Below, one piece after another: positions 24,670 through 33,659 of a DNA stretch of 64,000 nt (position 1 is its first letter; each line of letters starts with the position of its first letter). The stretch spans positions 4,594,001 through 4,658,000 of the forward strand of contig NZ_CP070490.1 in the NCBI RefSeq assembly GCF_016925635.1. The letters run 5' to 3'. Both the position numbers and the translations under genes were made by a program. The notes under the pieces were generated by a model, which saw only the letters and a list, made by a program, of their open reading frames with translations, was not told the DNA's origin and searched no databases. This DNA is from Lysinibacillus fusiformis (lineage in GTDB: Bacteria; Bacillota; Bacilli; Bacillales_A; Planococcaceae).

Positions 24670-25515
24670 CTACTCTTCGTTTATCCATTTGATTAATTGT
24701 TCATCAAAAAAGACAGGTTCTTCAAACATAGGATTATGACCACTTTTTTCAAAAATAACTTTCTTTACATGAGGAGTATAATCCACTGCATCCCATAACG
24801 AAACAGGCGCAACTAAATAATCATACCTACCTAGTCCTATAAAAATCGGTTTGCTTACTTGTTGTATTTCTTGTAAAAGGTTCTGCTCCGCAAAAGCTAC
24901 TCCCCATAGATAATCAATAATTTCCATATTCGGATGAACGTTATCCCACGTAGAGGTAGCATTGAACATATAATCATAAAAACTATGTGCCCCCATACGA
25001 ATACACATGTGAACAAAGCGTCGTTCAGGCTCCCTCTTAAGATCCTGCTCCAACAAAGCTATATCATGCGTAAATTGATGTTTACGCTGTGCACTTGCAT
25101 GTGCCTCAAAATAAGACAAGCTTTGCTGCTGTCTTTCTTGACTATTCGTTGTTGCCGTATTTAAAAGAACGATTTTTTGAACATGCTGGGGATAAGCTTT
25201 GGCATACGCCATTGCCATAAATGCATGCCCTGAATGTCCTAAAACAATTAAATCATCAAGCTGTAGAGTTTGTCTTGCATACTCCATGTCTTTCACTATT
25301 TTGTCTAATGTATAATCAGCTTGTTTCAATGCATGCGTAGGCTTACCAAAACCTCGATGATCTAAAAAAATAACCTGAAAATGTTGGTAGAAGTTTTCTG
25401 AAAACAGACGTGGATAATATATACTACTCCCCACTACTAAAATTGGTTGGCCTTGACCTTTTATACAATAGTTTAATTCAAATCCATCACACATAAGTTT
25501 TTGATATATCATCAT
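24670..25515 (-). CDS. Alpha/beta hydrolase
   Basis: The 281-residue protein has an alpha/beta hydrolase layout: DHRGFGKP for the oxyanion region, nucleophile Ser in LGHSGHAFMA near residue 95, an acid residue region LGRYDYLV, and the catalytic His in KSGHNPMFEEP near 268. No signal peptide is present, so it is cytoplasmic. It could be an esterase, lipase or haloperoxidase-type enzyme. The substrate is not predictable. Confidence 0.9.
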   Translation of the reverse strand: MMIYQKLMCDGFELNYCIKGQGQPILVVGSSIYYPRLFSENFYQHFQVIFLDHRGFGKPTHALKQADYTLDKIVKDMEYARQTLQLDDLIVLGHSGHAFMAMAYAKAYPQHVQKIVLLNTATTNSQERQQQSLSYFEAHASAQRKHQFTHDIALLEQDLKREPERRFVHMCIRMGAHSFYDYMFNATSTWDNVHPNMEIIDYLWGVAFAEQNLLQEIQQVSKPIFIGLGRYDYLVAPVSLWDAVDYTPHVKKVIFEKSGHNPMFEEPVFFDEQLIKWINEE

Positions 25516-25696
25516 CTTGATCCTCTTTTCTTTTTTTGTATCATCACTCCCTTTCTTCTTTGTTTTCCCGTGTTTTTTCCATTGAACGCTCTAGCATTCT
25601 ATCACCTCAGTAGATGTTACTATTACATTAACAATATCATTTCCACAGATTCCTAGCAATGAAGGATCGTGTATACTTAATAAAAGGGGCATGTCT

Positions 25697-26140
25697 ATGA
25701 AGGAAAATCTAATAAAGCGTTTGCGGTCATTTTTATTTAATGAGAAGCACCCAAACTTAGTAGGTAAACCTGCAAGCCAAAGAGAAATAAAAGATGCACA
25801 GCAGCAGCTTCATGTACAATTTCACAGCGATTATGTCGAATTTATTGAAACGTTTGGTGGAGCATACGCAGGTTTAGCAATCCATGCTTTTTCGAATGGC
25901 TCTAGTCTAGGAAACGAAACCGTTGTTGATTTAACACTTGATTTTCGTCAACAATATAAAGATATCCTATCTCCGACTATCATAGACACTAGCTATGTCA
26001 TTTCAATGGACGGTGAAGGAAATCACATTTTCATCGATTCATCAGGTAAGGTTTTCATTTGCGATCATGATTGCGGGGAAATCAAGCGATTAGCTGATTC
26101 ATTTGAATTGTTAATAGAAGATTGTTTTTATGAATGGTAA
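25697..26140 (+). CDS. SMI1/KNR4 (SUKH) family protein
   Basis: The protein has the SUKH fold pattern: an N-terminal helix, then ASQREIKDAQQQL, an early YVEFIETFGGAYAGLAIHAF motif and a C-terminal SFELLIEDCFYEW. SUKH proteins are often immunity proteins against polymorphic toxins, but many act alone. ATG at 25697 is preferred because AAAAGGGG lies seven bases before it. The first ATG (25691) is too close. A TPR gene follows 30 bases later. Confidence 0.85.
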   Translation: MKENLIKRLRSFLFNEKHPNLVGKPASQREIKDAQQQLHVQFHSDYVEFIETFGGAYAGLAIHAFSNGSSLGNETVVDLTLDFRQQYKDILSPTIIDTSYVISMDGEGNHIFIDSSGKVFICDHDCGEIKRLADSFELLIEDCFYEW

Positions 26141-26170
26141 GTTATTTAAACAAAGAAGAGGTTAAATAAA

Positions 26171-26656
26171 ATGGACAAACAATTAGAACTTATACTTGCA
26201 TTAAGAAAAAACGGACAGCTTGAGGAAGCAAATCAATGCATGGTGGCACTGGTCAAGAAACATCCTGAAAATGCATACTATCAATTTCAATGTGCTTGGA
26301 CATTTGATTCTTTAGGGCAGGAAAAAGAAGCAGCTCCGCACTATGAAAAAGCGATAAAATTGGGACTAGAACCAGAAGTTTTAGTAGATGCCTACCTTGG
26401 TTTAGGGAGCACATATCGAACTTTAGGGCAATACGAGCAAGCAAAGCGGATCTTTGAACAAGCCATTCAAGAATTCCCTGAGGCCGAGCATGTCAAGGTC
26501 TTCTATGCCATGACACTTTATAATCTTGGCGAACATGCAAAATCAATGGAAACATTATTGCACACCTTAATACTTACAACCAACCATCAGGGCATTCAAG
26601 ATTATAAAAAAGCCATTCATTACTACAGTGATAAACTAGATCAAACATGGTCATAA
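26171..26656 (+). CDS. Tetratricopeptide repeat protein
   Basis: The 161-residue protein consists almost wholly of TPR helices. Four repeats are visible, including AYYQFQCAWTFDSLGQEKEA, a second starting AYLGLGSTYRTLGQYEQA, and VKVFYAMTLYNLGEHAKS. There is no signal or membrane segment. TPR proteins bind other proteins. The SUKH gene just upstream is the most likely functional neighbour. A terminator follows at once. Confidence 0.88.
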   Translation: MDKQLELILALRKNGQLEEANQCMVALVKKHPENAYYQFQCAWTFDSLGQEKEAAPHYEKAIKLGLEPEVLVDAYLGLGSTYRTLGQYEQAKRIFEQAIQEFPEAEHVKVFYAMTLYNLGEHAKSMETLLHTLILTTNHQGIQDYKKAIHYYSDKLDQTWS

Positions 26657-26687
26657 AAAAACAGGCTCCTATTTTGGGCCTGTTTTT
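26655..26687 (+). terminator. Terminator after the TPR gene
   Basis: AAAAACAGGC and GCCTGTTTTT form a strong stem with a T tract. It also faces the convergent DUF3955 gene. Confidence 0.85.
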
Positions 26688-26691
26688 AGCA

Positions 26692-26910
26692 TTATGATGC
26701 GGTAGTTTGCTTTTTGAATGTAGAAGATAATGCCATAATCAAGAATGTTAGTATACCGCTAAAGAAAAATAGATAACTCAATGGAATTAAAAAGAAGTTT
26801 TTCTCCACAATCGTACCATCTGCTAGTATCTCATCTCCTATAATTCCTTTTATAAATAAACATACGATCCCCATGATCATCGGAATTGTGGCAAGTAAAT
26901 ATTTTTTCAT
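26692..26910 (-). CDS. DUF3955 small membrane protein
   Basis: The 72-residue protein has two membrane helices joined by a loop with the DUF3955 pattern IIGDEILADGTIVEKNFFLIPL. This matches the family's IGxxxxxDGxLxExFFLIP signature. The function of the family is unknown. It starts after GGAGG. A short, single-gene unit. Confidence 0.85.
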   Translation of the reverse strand: MKKYLLATIPMIMGIVCLFIKGIIGDEILADGTIVEKNFFLIPLSYLFFFSGILTFLIMALSSTFKKQTTAS

Positions 26911-27220
26911 TATTTTTTCCTCCAGATTGTTAAATCCTTGTTGTTATTGATGTCGCTTACAACTGTTATGATAGCGTTAGTTATATTATAAGTCAATTAT
27001 TTTTTATCGAAAAACAATAAATAATTATTGATTAACACCCTTAACAAAAAAAGAACGAATGTTCCCCCTCTTTTAATTTCTTGTACGTGCTTTATTACGA
27101 TTTTCGAGCTGATTTTGTGCGAGCGAAAATCAATAAATATATAATTTAGTGTCGGATAATCTGCTTTAATGAGCTATAAAAAAACAGCTACTTAGCAAAA
27201 AGTAACCGTTTTTTCTTGAT
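26911..27220. other. Intergenic region with an inverted repeat
   Basis: About 310 bases with no gene. An inverted repeat with arms GATTTTCG and CGAAAATC lies at about 27099-27131. The 3' end of the region holds the terminator of the gene at 27221. Confidence 0.4.
27178..27214 (-). terminator. Terminator of the acyl-CoA dehydrogenase operon
   Basis: AACGGTTACTT and AAGTAGCTGTT (minus strand) pair with one mismatch, followed by a T run in the minus direction. Confidence 0.7.
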
Positions 27221-28264
27221 TTATATCGATTTAGAAGCCTGTTGTATGAGTGCAGCGACCATTTTATCCATCTGAGCAAAGCGATCATCCTGAGTTTGCC
27301 CTTTGACATAACGATAATAGATTTGCTGACAAATAACGGCTAATTTGAAATAAGCAAATGTACAGTAATAATGAATGGCTGACACATCTCGCCCACTCTT
27401 CTCTGCATAACGATCAATAAATTGTTGTCGGGTATAAAAGCCTGGTAATACAGTTACTGGTGGTTCTCCAAGTGCATATAATAGCATTTTTGGGTCATCC
27501 GCTTGCATCCAATAACTCATTGCTACCCCAACATCAGCTAGTGGGTCCCCTACTGTTGTCATCTCCCAATCAAAAAGACCAATCATTTCGGTAACATCCT
27601 TAGAGAACATCGCATTATTCAATTTATAGTCATAATGAATAATGGTTGCTTCATTATTGGAAGGGATATGATTTTTTAACCACTCTGTTAATACGGCTAC
27701 TTCCGCATGCTCTGCTGTTTTCGCTTTTTCATAACGCTCGATCCAGCCATACACTTGTCGTTCCATAAATCCGTCAGGCTTCACCATATCCTTTAATGGT
27801 GTGTCCTGATAAGGAATGGCATGTAATGCAACTAAAGAGTCAACCATCATTTCGGACAACTGACGTGCTAGCTCCTCTGTTGGTTCTGTCCCTTTTGGAA
27901 AATGCGTATCAAGGACGATGCCTTTTTTGCGCTCCATTAAAAAGAAATCACTACCGATGATGTCTCGATCCTCTACATAGACATATGGCTTGGGAACCAC
28001 TGTTAAAAATGGATGCAATGCTGATAAAATTGTAAACTCCCGCTTCATATCATGCGCTTTCTTGGCAACTGGTCCAAGCGGAGGACGACGTAGAACTGCT
28101 TCGAAATCAGCTATTTTTAAACAATACGTCAAATTGGAATGTCCTGCACTAAATTGTGATATTTCAAGTTTCCCCTGTGGAAGCTCAGGGAAATAGCTTT
28201 CTAAAAAGGCATGTAATTTATCCACATCTAACCGTTCACTTGACCTTACTTGCATCGTATCCAT
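27221..28264 (-). CDS. APH-like acyl-CoA kinase (ACAD10/11 kinase or LvaA type)
   Basis: The 347-residue protein is an aminoglycoside-phosphotransferase-fold kinase. The catalytic loop is IIHYDYKLNN and the metal-binding motif is LFDWEMTTVGDPLADVG, both typical of the group fused to or neighbouring acyl-CoA dehydrogenases. In ACAD10/ACAD11 and in Pseudomonas LvaA, this kinase phosphorylates 4-hydroxyacyl-CoA. Here it is the last gene of an operon with an SDR and an acyl-CoA dehydrogenase, which supports that role. Antibiotic resistance is unlikely. It starts after AAGGAGG, 13 bases past the SDR gene. Confidence 0.88.
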   Translation of the reverse strand: MDTMQVRSSERLDVDKLHAFLESYFPELPQGKLEISQFSAGHSNLTYCLKIADFEAVLRRPPLGPVAKKAHDMKREFTILSALHPFLTVVPKPYVYVEDRDIIGSDFFLMERKKGIVLDTHFPKGTEPTEELARQLSEMMVDSLVALHAIPYQDTPLKDMVKPDGFMERQVYGWIERYEKAKTAEHAEVAVLTEWLKNHIPSNNEATIIHYDYKLNNAMFSKDVTEMIGLFDWEMTTVGDPLADVGVAMSYWMQADDPKMLLYALGEPPVTVLPGFYTRQQFIDRYAEKSGRDVSAIHYYCTFAYFKLAVICQQIYYRYVKGQTQDDRFAQMDKMVAALIQQASKSI

Positions 28265-28277
28265 TTTACTTCCCTCC

Positions 28278-29054
28278 TTAAATAATGGAGCTCATGCCCC
28301 CATCTACTACAATGACATCCCCTGTTACATAATCCGAAGCTGGTGCTGCTAAAAATAACGCTACGCCCTTCAGATCATTTTCTGAACCTAAACGTTTTAA
28401 CGGTGTAACGCCCATTAAATAGTCTTGTCCACGCTCGATTAAAACATTGGACATTTTCGTTGGGAAAAATCCTGGTGCAATGGCGTTGACATTAACTCCA
28501 TGTGGTCCCCATTTAACAGCTAAATCCTTCGTTAAAGTGATGACAGCCCCTTTACTCGCGTTATAGGCAATCGTGTCCATAAAAGCTGGTAGCGTACCTC
28601 CTAGTCCAGCGATGGAAGCAATATTAATAATTTTGCCGCTTTTTTGCTCTAGCATAATTTTGCCCACTGCTTGGCTAAATAAAAAGGTTCCATTGACATT
28701 GACATCAAATACTTTTTGCCAGGCTTCATAGGGCATATCAATGGCAGGTGTTCCCCATGATGCGCCACTGTTATTGACTAAAATATCAATTTTACCGAAT
28801 GTTGTGATTGTTTTGGCCACCACATGAGCAATATCCTCTGGCTTTGTGACATCACATGCTAGGGCTAATGTTTGAACACCTAGCTTTTCGAGCCCTGTGG
28901 CAACTTCCTCACACGCCTCCACCTTTCGTGAGCATAGGACCACATTGGCTCCAGCCTCTGCGAATCCTTGAGCAATTTGCGCACCGAGTCCACGTCCTCC
29001 TCCTGTCACAATGGCTGTTTTACCTTTTAAGCTAAATAACTCTAGGACTGTCAT
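28278..29054 (-). CDS. Short-chain dehydrogenase/reductase
   Basis: The 258-residue classical SDR has the NAD(P)-binding motif [12 protein letters not shown] near residue 17, NNSGAS, and a catalytic Ser region followed by YNASKGAV (Tyr and Lys). It ends with [14 protein letters not shown]. It overlaps the acyl-CoA dehydrogenase gene by four bases (ATGA). In a levulinate-type pathway an SDR would interconvert 4-oxoacyl-CoA and 4-hydroxyacyl-CoA, or 3-hydroxyacyl-CoA. Gene order supports this but does not prove it. Confidence 0.9.
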   Translation of the reverse strand: MTVLELFSLKGKTAIVTGGGRGLGAQIAQGFAEAGANVVLCSRKVEACEEVATGLEKLGVQTLALACDVTKPEDIAHVVAKTITTFGKIDILVNNSGASWGTPAIDMPYEAWQKVFDVNVNGTFLFSQAVGKIMLEQKSGKIINIASIAGLGGTLPAFMDTIAYNASKGAVITLTKDLAVKWGPHGVNVNAIAPGFFPTKMSNVLIERGQDYLMGVTPLKRLGSENDLKGVALFLAAPASDYVTGDVIVVDGGMSSII

Positions 29055-30286
29055 TTCACCAGCTCCTCTTGTTTGTTGGCATGCTTTTTCAATTCTAGCT
29101 TAGCAATGGTATTACGATGCACCTCATCTGGTCCATCTGCTAAACGCAATGTGCGTGAATTTGCCCATTGTGCAGCAAGCGTTGTATCTGGACCTACCCC
29201 AGCTGCACCAAATGCTTGGATAGCTCGATCAATGACTCTTAGTGCCATATTTGGCGCAACTACCTTAATCATGGCAATTTCAGCTTTTGCCTCTTTGTTG
29301 CCTACCGTGTCCATCATATAAGCAGCCTTCAAAGTTAAAAGCCTTGCTTGCTCAATATCCATGCGAGATTCGGCAATACGCTCCCGCATTACCCCTTGAT
29401 CAGCTAGTGGTCGATGAAATGCCTGTCTCTCCTGTACACGTACACACATTTCCTTCAATGCACGTTCTGCTGCACCAATCAGACGCATACAATGATGAAT
29501 TCTTCCGGGTCCTAGTCTACCTTGCGCAATGGCAAAGCCTTTTCCTTCACCCCATAAAATATTGTCCACCGGTACACGTACATTGGTAAAAGTAACCTCA
29601 CCATGGCCCTCTGGTGCATGATCGTAGCCAAAGGCAGTTAGCATACGCTCCACTTTTACCCCTGGTGTATCCATTGGTACGAGAATCATAGATTGCTGCT
29701 CATGGATAGGGGCCATTGTATCTTTATGCTTGCCCATAAAAATAGCCACCCTACAGCGAGGATCCCCGGCACCGGTTGTCCACCATTTATGGCCATTTAA
29801 AATGTATTCATCTCCGTCTCGTTCAATACTTGCCTCAATATTCGTAGCATCACTGGATGCAACAGCTGGCTCTGTCATCGCAAAGCAAGATCGTATTTCG
29901 CCTCGTAATAACGGTTCAAGCCACTGCTTTTTTTGCTGTGCCGATCCATAACGTACAAGTACTTCCATATTTCCTGTGTCAGGTGCATTACAGTTAAACA
30001 CTTCGGGTGCCAGAAGTGAGCGTCCCATGATTTCACATAAAGGTGCGTATTCTAAGTTGGTTAAACCTGCTCCATATTCACTATCTGGTAAAAATAAATT
30101 CCACAAACCTGCCTGTTGTGCCTTCTGTTTCAGCTCCTCCATAATAGGTGGAATCGCTCCCCAACGATCTTCCATTGCCTCGACCTGTGCAGCATAAACG
30201 GTCTCATTTGGATAAATATATTGCTCCATAAAATTCGTCAGCTTGTCCTGTAACTTCACAACCTTTTCACTATAGGAAAAATTCAT
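29051..30286 (-). CDS. Acyl-CoA dehydrogenase, ACAD10/11-like
   Basis: The 411-residue flavoprotein shows [17 protein letters not shown] for FAD/substrate contacts, the helical C-terminal domain with IQAFGAAGV, and [17 protein letters not shown] at the end. The ADGPDEVH pattern, in place of the YEGT of common medium-chain enzymes, is typical of the ACAD10/ACAD11 group. Members of that group remove the phosphate from 4-phosphooxyacyl-CoA made by the partner kinase. It is the first gene of the operon, with AAGGGGG before its ATG and a palindrome upstream. Confidence 0.9.
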   Translation of the reverse strand: MNFSYSEKVVKLQDKLTNFMEQYIYPNETVYAAQVEAMEDRWGAIPPIMEELKQKAQQAGLWNLFLPDSEYGAGLTNLEYAPLCEIMGRSLLAPEVFNCNAPDTGNMEVLVRYGSAQQKKQWLEPLLRGEIRSCFAMTEPAVASSDATNIEASIERDGDEYILNGHKWWTTGAGDPRCRVAIFMGKHKDTMAPIHEQQSMILVPMDTPGVKVERMLTAFGYDHAPEGHGEVTFTNVRVPVDNILWGEGKGFAIAQGRLGPGRIHHCMRLIGAAERALKEMCVRVQERQAFHRPLADQGVMRERIAESRMDIEQARLLTLKAAYMMDTVGNKEAKAEIAMIKVVAPNMALRVIDRAIQAFGAAGVGPDTTLAAQWANSRTLRLADGPDEVHRNTIAKLELKKHANKQEELVK

Positions 30287-30318
30287 TAGAAGATACCCCC
30301 TTTGCTTGAACTTCGCAA

Positions 30319-30343
30319 AATGAATGAATGTTCATTTTCATTC
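30319..30343. promoter_or_regulatory. Candidate FadR-type operator
   Basis: The arms AATGAA and TTCATT flank a two-base centre at 30323-30336, and further TGAATG/CATTC elements extend it. This resembles the TGAATGA-N-TCATTCA box of Bacillus FadR, a TetR-family repressor of fatty-acid breakdown. It lies about 35 bases upstream of the acyl-CoA dehydrogenase start. Confidence 0.45.
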
Positions 30344-30431
30344 TTACAATAAATGTTACCGCTATTTTTCTAGTAAAGCAATGTTCTATTTTTGAATTTT
30401 CTAACAAAAAGGAAAATTCATTACTATGGAC

Positions 30432-31325
30432 TTACGTCGTTTTATTTTCAAAAAACTGTAAAATATCCTTCAATAATTGTCGGATGGCTAATGGTAAATG
30501 ACGATTTTTCAAGTACACTAGATAGACATTTCGACTTAAATTCACACCCTCAATTTCTTTTTTTACAATCGTTTTGGCAGTCGGCCCTTGCAAGTAATTT
30601 TCAGGTAATATGGTCACACCTAAATGTTCTCGTACAAGCGATACAGCGGTTTCAAAACGCTCAATTTCAAATTGGATATTGATGCTTTTACCAGCCTGTT
30701 CAAATGACGTTAAGATATCTCGTCTTGTTTGAAAGCCCTCGGTACTAATAATAAATGGTTCTTCACAAATATCTGAGATGGTTAGAACCTCCTTTTGGGC
30801 TAACGGATGATGTAAAGGTAACACTGCGACCAATCGTTCTTCATATAAGGTTTGAACTTCTAAATCTGGATCATCCATTAGCTGATTGGTGATGATTACA
30901 TGCGTTTTATAGCTTTTCAAGGATTTTTTCACCCGCTTACTGCCTAAAATATCGACTAAATGAATTTTCATTTGTGGATAGTCTTTTTTATAGTTGGCGA
31001 TTACTTTCGGGAGCCAATGCTTGATCGATTCCATGCCCCCAATAGTGATGTCCTTCGTGCCATGAACAATCACTTCATCCATTTCAATTTTCAATACTTC
31101 CATATTTTTCACAATAACTTTTGCCCGTTCAAAAAGTAACTCTCCTGCTTCTGTTAATTGCAGATTTCTAGTATTTCTTTCTAATAAGGGGGAGCCAATC
31201 TCTTGTTCTAATTTTTTGATAGCATTACTTAAGGAAGGCTGCGAGATATGCAGTCTTTCTGCGGCTTTTGAGAAATTCATCTGTTCTGAAACAGCGATAA
31301 AATAGTGTAATTGTTTAATGTCCAC
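30432..31325 (-). CDS. LysR-family regulator, divergent from hutG
   Basis: The 297-residue protein has the N-terminal LysR helix-turn-helix (FSKAAERLHISQPSLSNAIKKLE) and a two-lobed effector-binding domain. The gene is divergent from hutG-gltS with a shared 139-base spacer that holds a T-N11-A palindrome. I infer that it controls those two genes, perhaps with formiminoglutamate or glutamate as the signal, and itself. The fatty-acid operon downstream on the same strand is separated by about 145 bases and probably has its own promoter. Confidence 0.9.
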   Translation of the reverse strand: MDIKQLHYFIAVSEQMNFSKAAERLHISQPSLSNAIKKLEQEIGSPLLERNTRNLQLTEAGELLFERAKVIVKNMEVLKIEMDEVIVHGTKDITIGGMESIKHWLPKVIANYKKDYPQMKIHLVDILGSKRVKKSLKSYKTHVIITNQLMDDPDLEVQTLYEERLVAVLPLHHPLAQKEVLTISDICEEPFIISTEGFQTRRDILTSFEQAGKSINIQFEIERFETAVSLVREHLGVTILPENYLQGPTAKTIVKKEIEGVNLSRNVYLVYLKNRHLPLAIRQLLKDILQFFENKTT

Positions 31326-31345
31326 CTATAGATACCTCCAATATT

Positions 31346-31362
31346 TATAGTTAAAAGCTATA
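31346..31362. promoter_or_regulatory. Candidate LysR operator
   Basis: TATAGTTAAAAGCTATA has 5-bp arms (TATAG/CTATA) around seven bases and fits the T-N11-A rule of LysR regulators. It lies between the divergent regulator and hutG starts, close to the regulator's own gene. A second CTATA half-site is at about 31326. Confidence 0.5.
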
Positions 31363-31464
31363 GATTAATATTAATTATATATTAGTAATTATAATTATGT
31401 GAATATATAATGAATTACAACAATACTTTTTCTACAATAATATTAACAATGGGGTTGATAAATT

Positions 31465-32430
31465 ATGTACACACTGACAGATCAAAAACAATGGAAAGGC
31501 CGAATAGATTCAACGACAAATACAAGCAGTTTTCGTTTACACCAACAAGTTAAAAGATTGGCGATTAATGATGTAAGCGCTTCAGATAAGAAAAGCGCTG
31601 CACTCGTTGGTTTTATCTGCGATGAAGGGGTACGTCGAAATCAAGGTCGTGTAGGTGCAGCAAACGGACCAAACGCACTGCGAGAAGGATTAGCAAGTTT
31701 ACCGTGGACATTTGAGGACGATCAACAAGTCATTGATGTTGGCAATATCGTTTGTCTGAACCATGCGTTAGAGGATGCACAGCGTGAGCTTGGTGAAGTA
31801 GTAGCAACAGTACTGCAAAAAAAATTAGCATGTGTTGTGCTAGGTGGCGGACATGAAACGCTGTATGGCCATTATGTAGGCGTTCGTTCTGCCCTACCGA
31901 AGGATGCTAAAATCGGCATCATTAATATAGATGCTCACTTCGATTTACGACCATACGATGAACAAACTTCGTCAGGTACGATGTTCCGCCAAATTTTAGA
32001 GCAGGATCCACACGCTGACTATTTTGTTGTTGGTATCCAACGCTATGGCAATACAAGAGAACTTTTCGAAAAAGCCGATGAATTAAAGGTGAAGTATGTT
32101 TATGAAGATCAAATGACAGTAGCCAACCAACAGCAATTATCGGATGAATTACAGCACTATATGGATCAACATGATTATATTCTTTTAACATTATGTATGG
32201 ATGTCTTGAATGCAGCTTTCGCTCCAGGTGTAAGTGCTCCTTCACCGTTTGGGCTTGACCCATCGACTGTGCGCACAATCCTCCAACAAGTCACTTCACA
32301 CCCTCACACACATTCATTTGATATTTGCGAGGTCAATCCGTTATTAGATGAAAACGGACGTACCGTGAAATTAGGTGCTTATTTTGTGTATGAAGCACTG
32401 AACAACTTACTTAGGAGGCAAGGTTCATGA
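31465..32430 (+). CDS. hutG: Formimidoylglutamase (HutG), arginase fold
   Basis: The 321-residue ureohydrolase converts N-formimidoyl-glutamate to glutamate and formamide, the last step of the short histidine-degradation route. Manganese-binding motifs are GGGHETLYGHY, NIDAHFDLR and CMDVLNAAFAPGVSAP. The last has the HutG pattern of Cys in place of the arginase Asp. It starts after a weak GGGG site. GltS is translationally coupled to it (4-base overlap). No other hut gene lies in the window. Confidence 0.9.
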   Translation: MYTLTDQKQWKGRIDSTTNTSSFRLHQQVKRLAINDVSASDKKSAALVGFICDEGVRRNQGRVGAANGPNALREGLASLPWTFEDDQQVIDVGNIVCLNHALEDAQRELGEVVATVLQKKLACVVLGGGHETLYGHYVGVRSALPKDAKIGIINIDAHFDLRPYDEQTSSGTMFRQILEQDPHADYFVVGIQRYGNTRELFEKADELKVKYVYEDQMTVANQQQLSDELQHYMDQHDYILLTLCMDVLNAAFAPGVSAPSPFGLDPSTVRTILQQVTSHPHTHSFDICEVNPLLDENGRTVKLGAYFVYEALNNLLRRQGS

Positions 32431-33611
32431 TCGAAATTAATCAAATTACAACGGTGTTTCTAGCCGTGGCACTCTTTGCATTGGGTGGCTTTCTTATCAA
32501 TAAAATAGGCTTTTTAAAGCGTTTCTGTATCCCAGCTCCCGTGGTTGGTGGTTTATTGTTCGCTGCCCTTGCTACCATCTTAAAAACAACGGGAATCCTA
32601 GAAATATCCCTTGATACTTCTTTACAAAGCTTATTTATGATTACTTTCTTTACGACAATTGGCTTAGGTGCAAGCTTTAAACTAGTAAAGCTCGGTGGAA
32701 AATTACTCATTATTTACTGGCTAGCATGTGGCTTCCTAGCGTTAATGCAAAATGTCATTGGGGTATCGCTTGCCTCACTCATGGGCATTCATCCTTTAAT
32801 CGGAATGATGGCTGGAGCCGTTTCTATGGAGGGTGGTCATGGAGCTGCCGCTGCATTTGGTCAAACTTTAGAAGATTTAGGTATTTCTTCAGCCATGACA
32901 ATTGGTGCCGCTGCCGCAACATGTGGTCTAGTTGCTGGTGGTTTAATTGGTGGTCCAATTGTCAAATATTTAGTAGGTAAATACAATTTAACACCAGATG
33001 AACAAGAATCGGAAGAAATCGAATATGAGAATAAACATGAGCAAATTACATCCGATTCGTTCTTTACACAAGTCTTATTAATTACATTCTGTATGGCTGT
33101 CGGTACGTATGTCGGGACTTTATTCTCAGAGGCAACAGGCTTCGTTCTGCCAGGTTATGTGGGAGCAATGTTTGTAGCTGTCTTAGTCCGCAATATGATG
33201 GACAAATTCAAACCAGAAGCAATCAATATGAAGAGTATCTCATTAATTGGTGATGTCACATTAGGTGTTTTCCTTTCCATGGCGCTAATGAGTATCAAGT
33301 TATGGGAAATTGCTGATTTAGCGCTTCCATTATTTATCATTGTCTTTGCGCAAGTATTCTTTATTGTTGTATTTAGTATTTTTGTATTGTTTAAATTACT
33401 TGGCAAAAACTACGATGCAGCTGTTATGGTAGCTGGTTTTGCAGGACATGGTTTAGGGGCCACACCAAATGCCATGGCCAATATGTCAGCCGTTGTGCAA
33501 CGCTTCGGTCCTTCTAAAAAAGCCTTCCTCGTCGTTCCGATTGTCGGTGCCTTTTTAATCGACGTATTTGGTATTCCAATTATCATTACAACGATCAATT
33601 TATTTAAATAA
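32427..33611 (+). CDS. gltS: Sodium/glutamate symporter (GltS family)
   Basis: The 394-residue protein has about ten to twelve membrane helices with an inverted-repeat layout. Conserved Gly-rich re-entrant loops are visible, GAVSMEGGHGAAAAFG near residue 130 and AGFAGHGLGATPNAMANM near 340, both hallmarks of GltS. It moves glutamate with sodium. Coupling to hutG suggests handling of glutamate released from histidine, or uptake of formiminoglutamate. The direction and exact substrate are inference. Confidence 0.92.
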   Translation: MIEINQITTVFLAVALFALGGFLINKIGFLKRFCIPAPVVGGLLFAALATILKTTGILEISLDTSLQSLFMITFFTTIGLGASFKLVKLGGKLLIIYWLACGFLALMQNVIGVSLASLMGIHPLIGMMAGAVSMEGGHGAAAAFGQTLEDLGISSAMTIGAAAATCGLVAGGLIGGPIVKYLVGKYNLTPDEQESEEIEYENKHEQITSDSFFTQVLLITFCMAVGTYVGTLFSEATGFVLPGYVGAMFVAVLVRNMMDKFKPEAINMKSISLIGDVTLGVFLSMALMSIKLWEIADLALPLFIIVFAQVFFIVVFSIFVLFKLLGKNYDAAVMVAGFAGHGLGATPNAMANMSAVVQRFGPSKKAFLVVPIVGAFLIDVFGIPIIITTINLFK

Positions 33612-33657
33612 AAAAGAGCTTTGCAGTCGTCCAGTGTAGACGATTGCAAAGCTTTTC
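33612..33657. terminator. Bidirectional terminator
   Basis: GAGCTTTGCA and TGCAAAGCTT pair, with TCGTC/GACGA inside. A and T tracts lie on both sides, between convergent genes. Confidence 0.85.
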
Positions 33658-33659
33658 TA

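Noticed and set aside
27221-28264. Aminoglycoside resistance phosphotransferase
   Set aside because: The fold is shared, but the motifs and the operon with acyl-CoA dehydrogenase and SDR fit an acyl-CoA-linked kinase.
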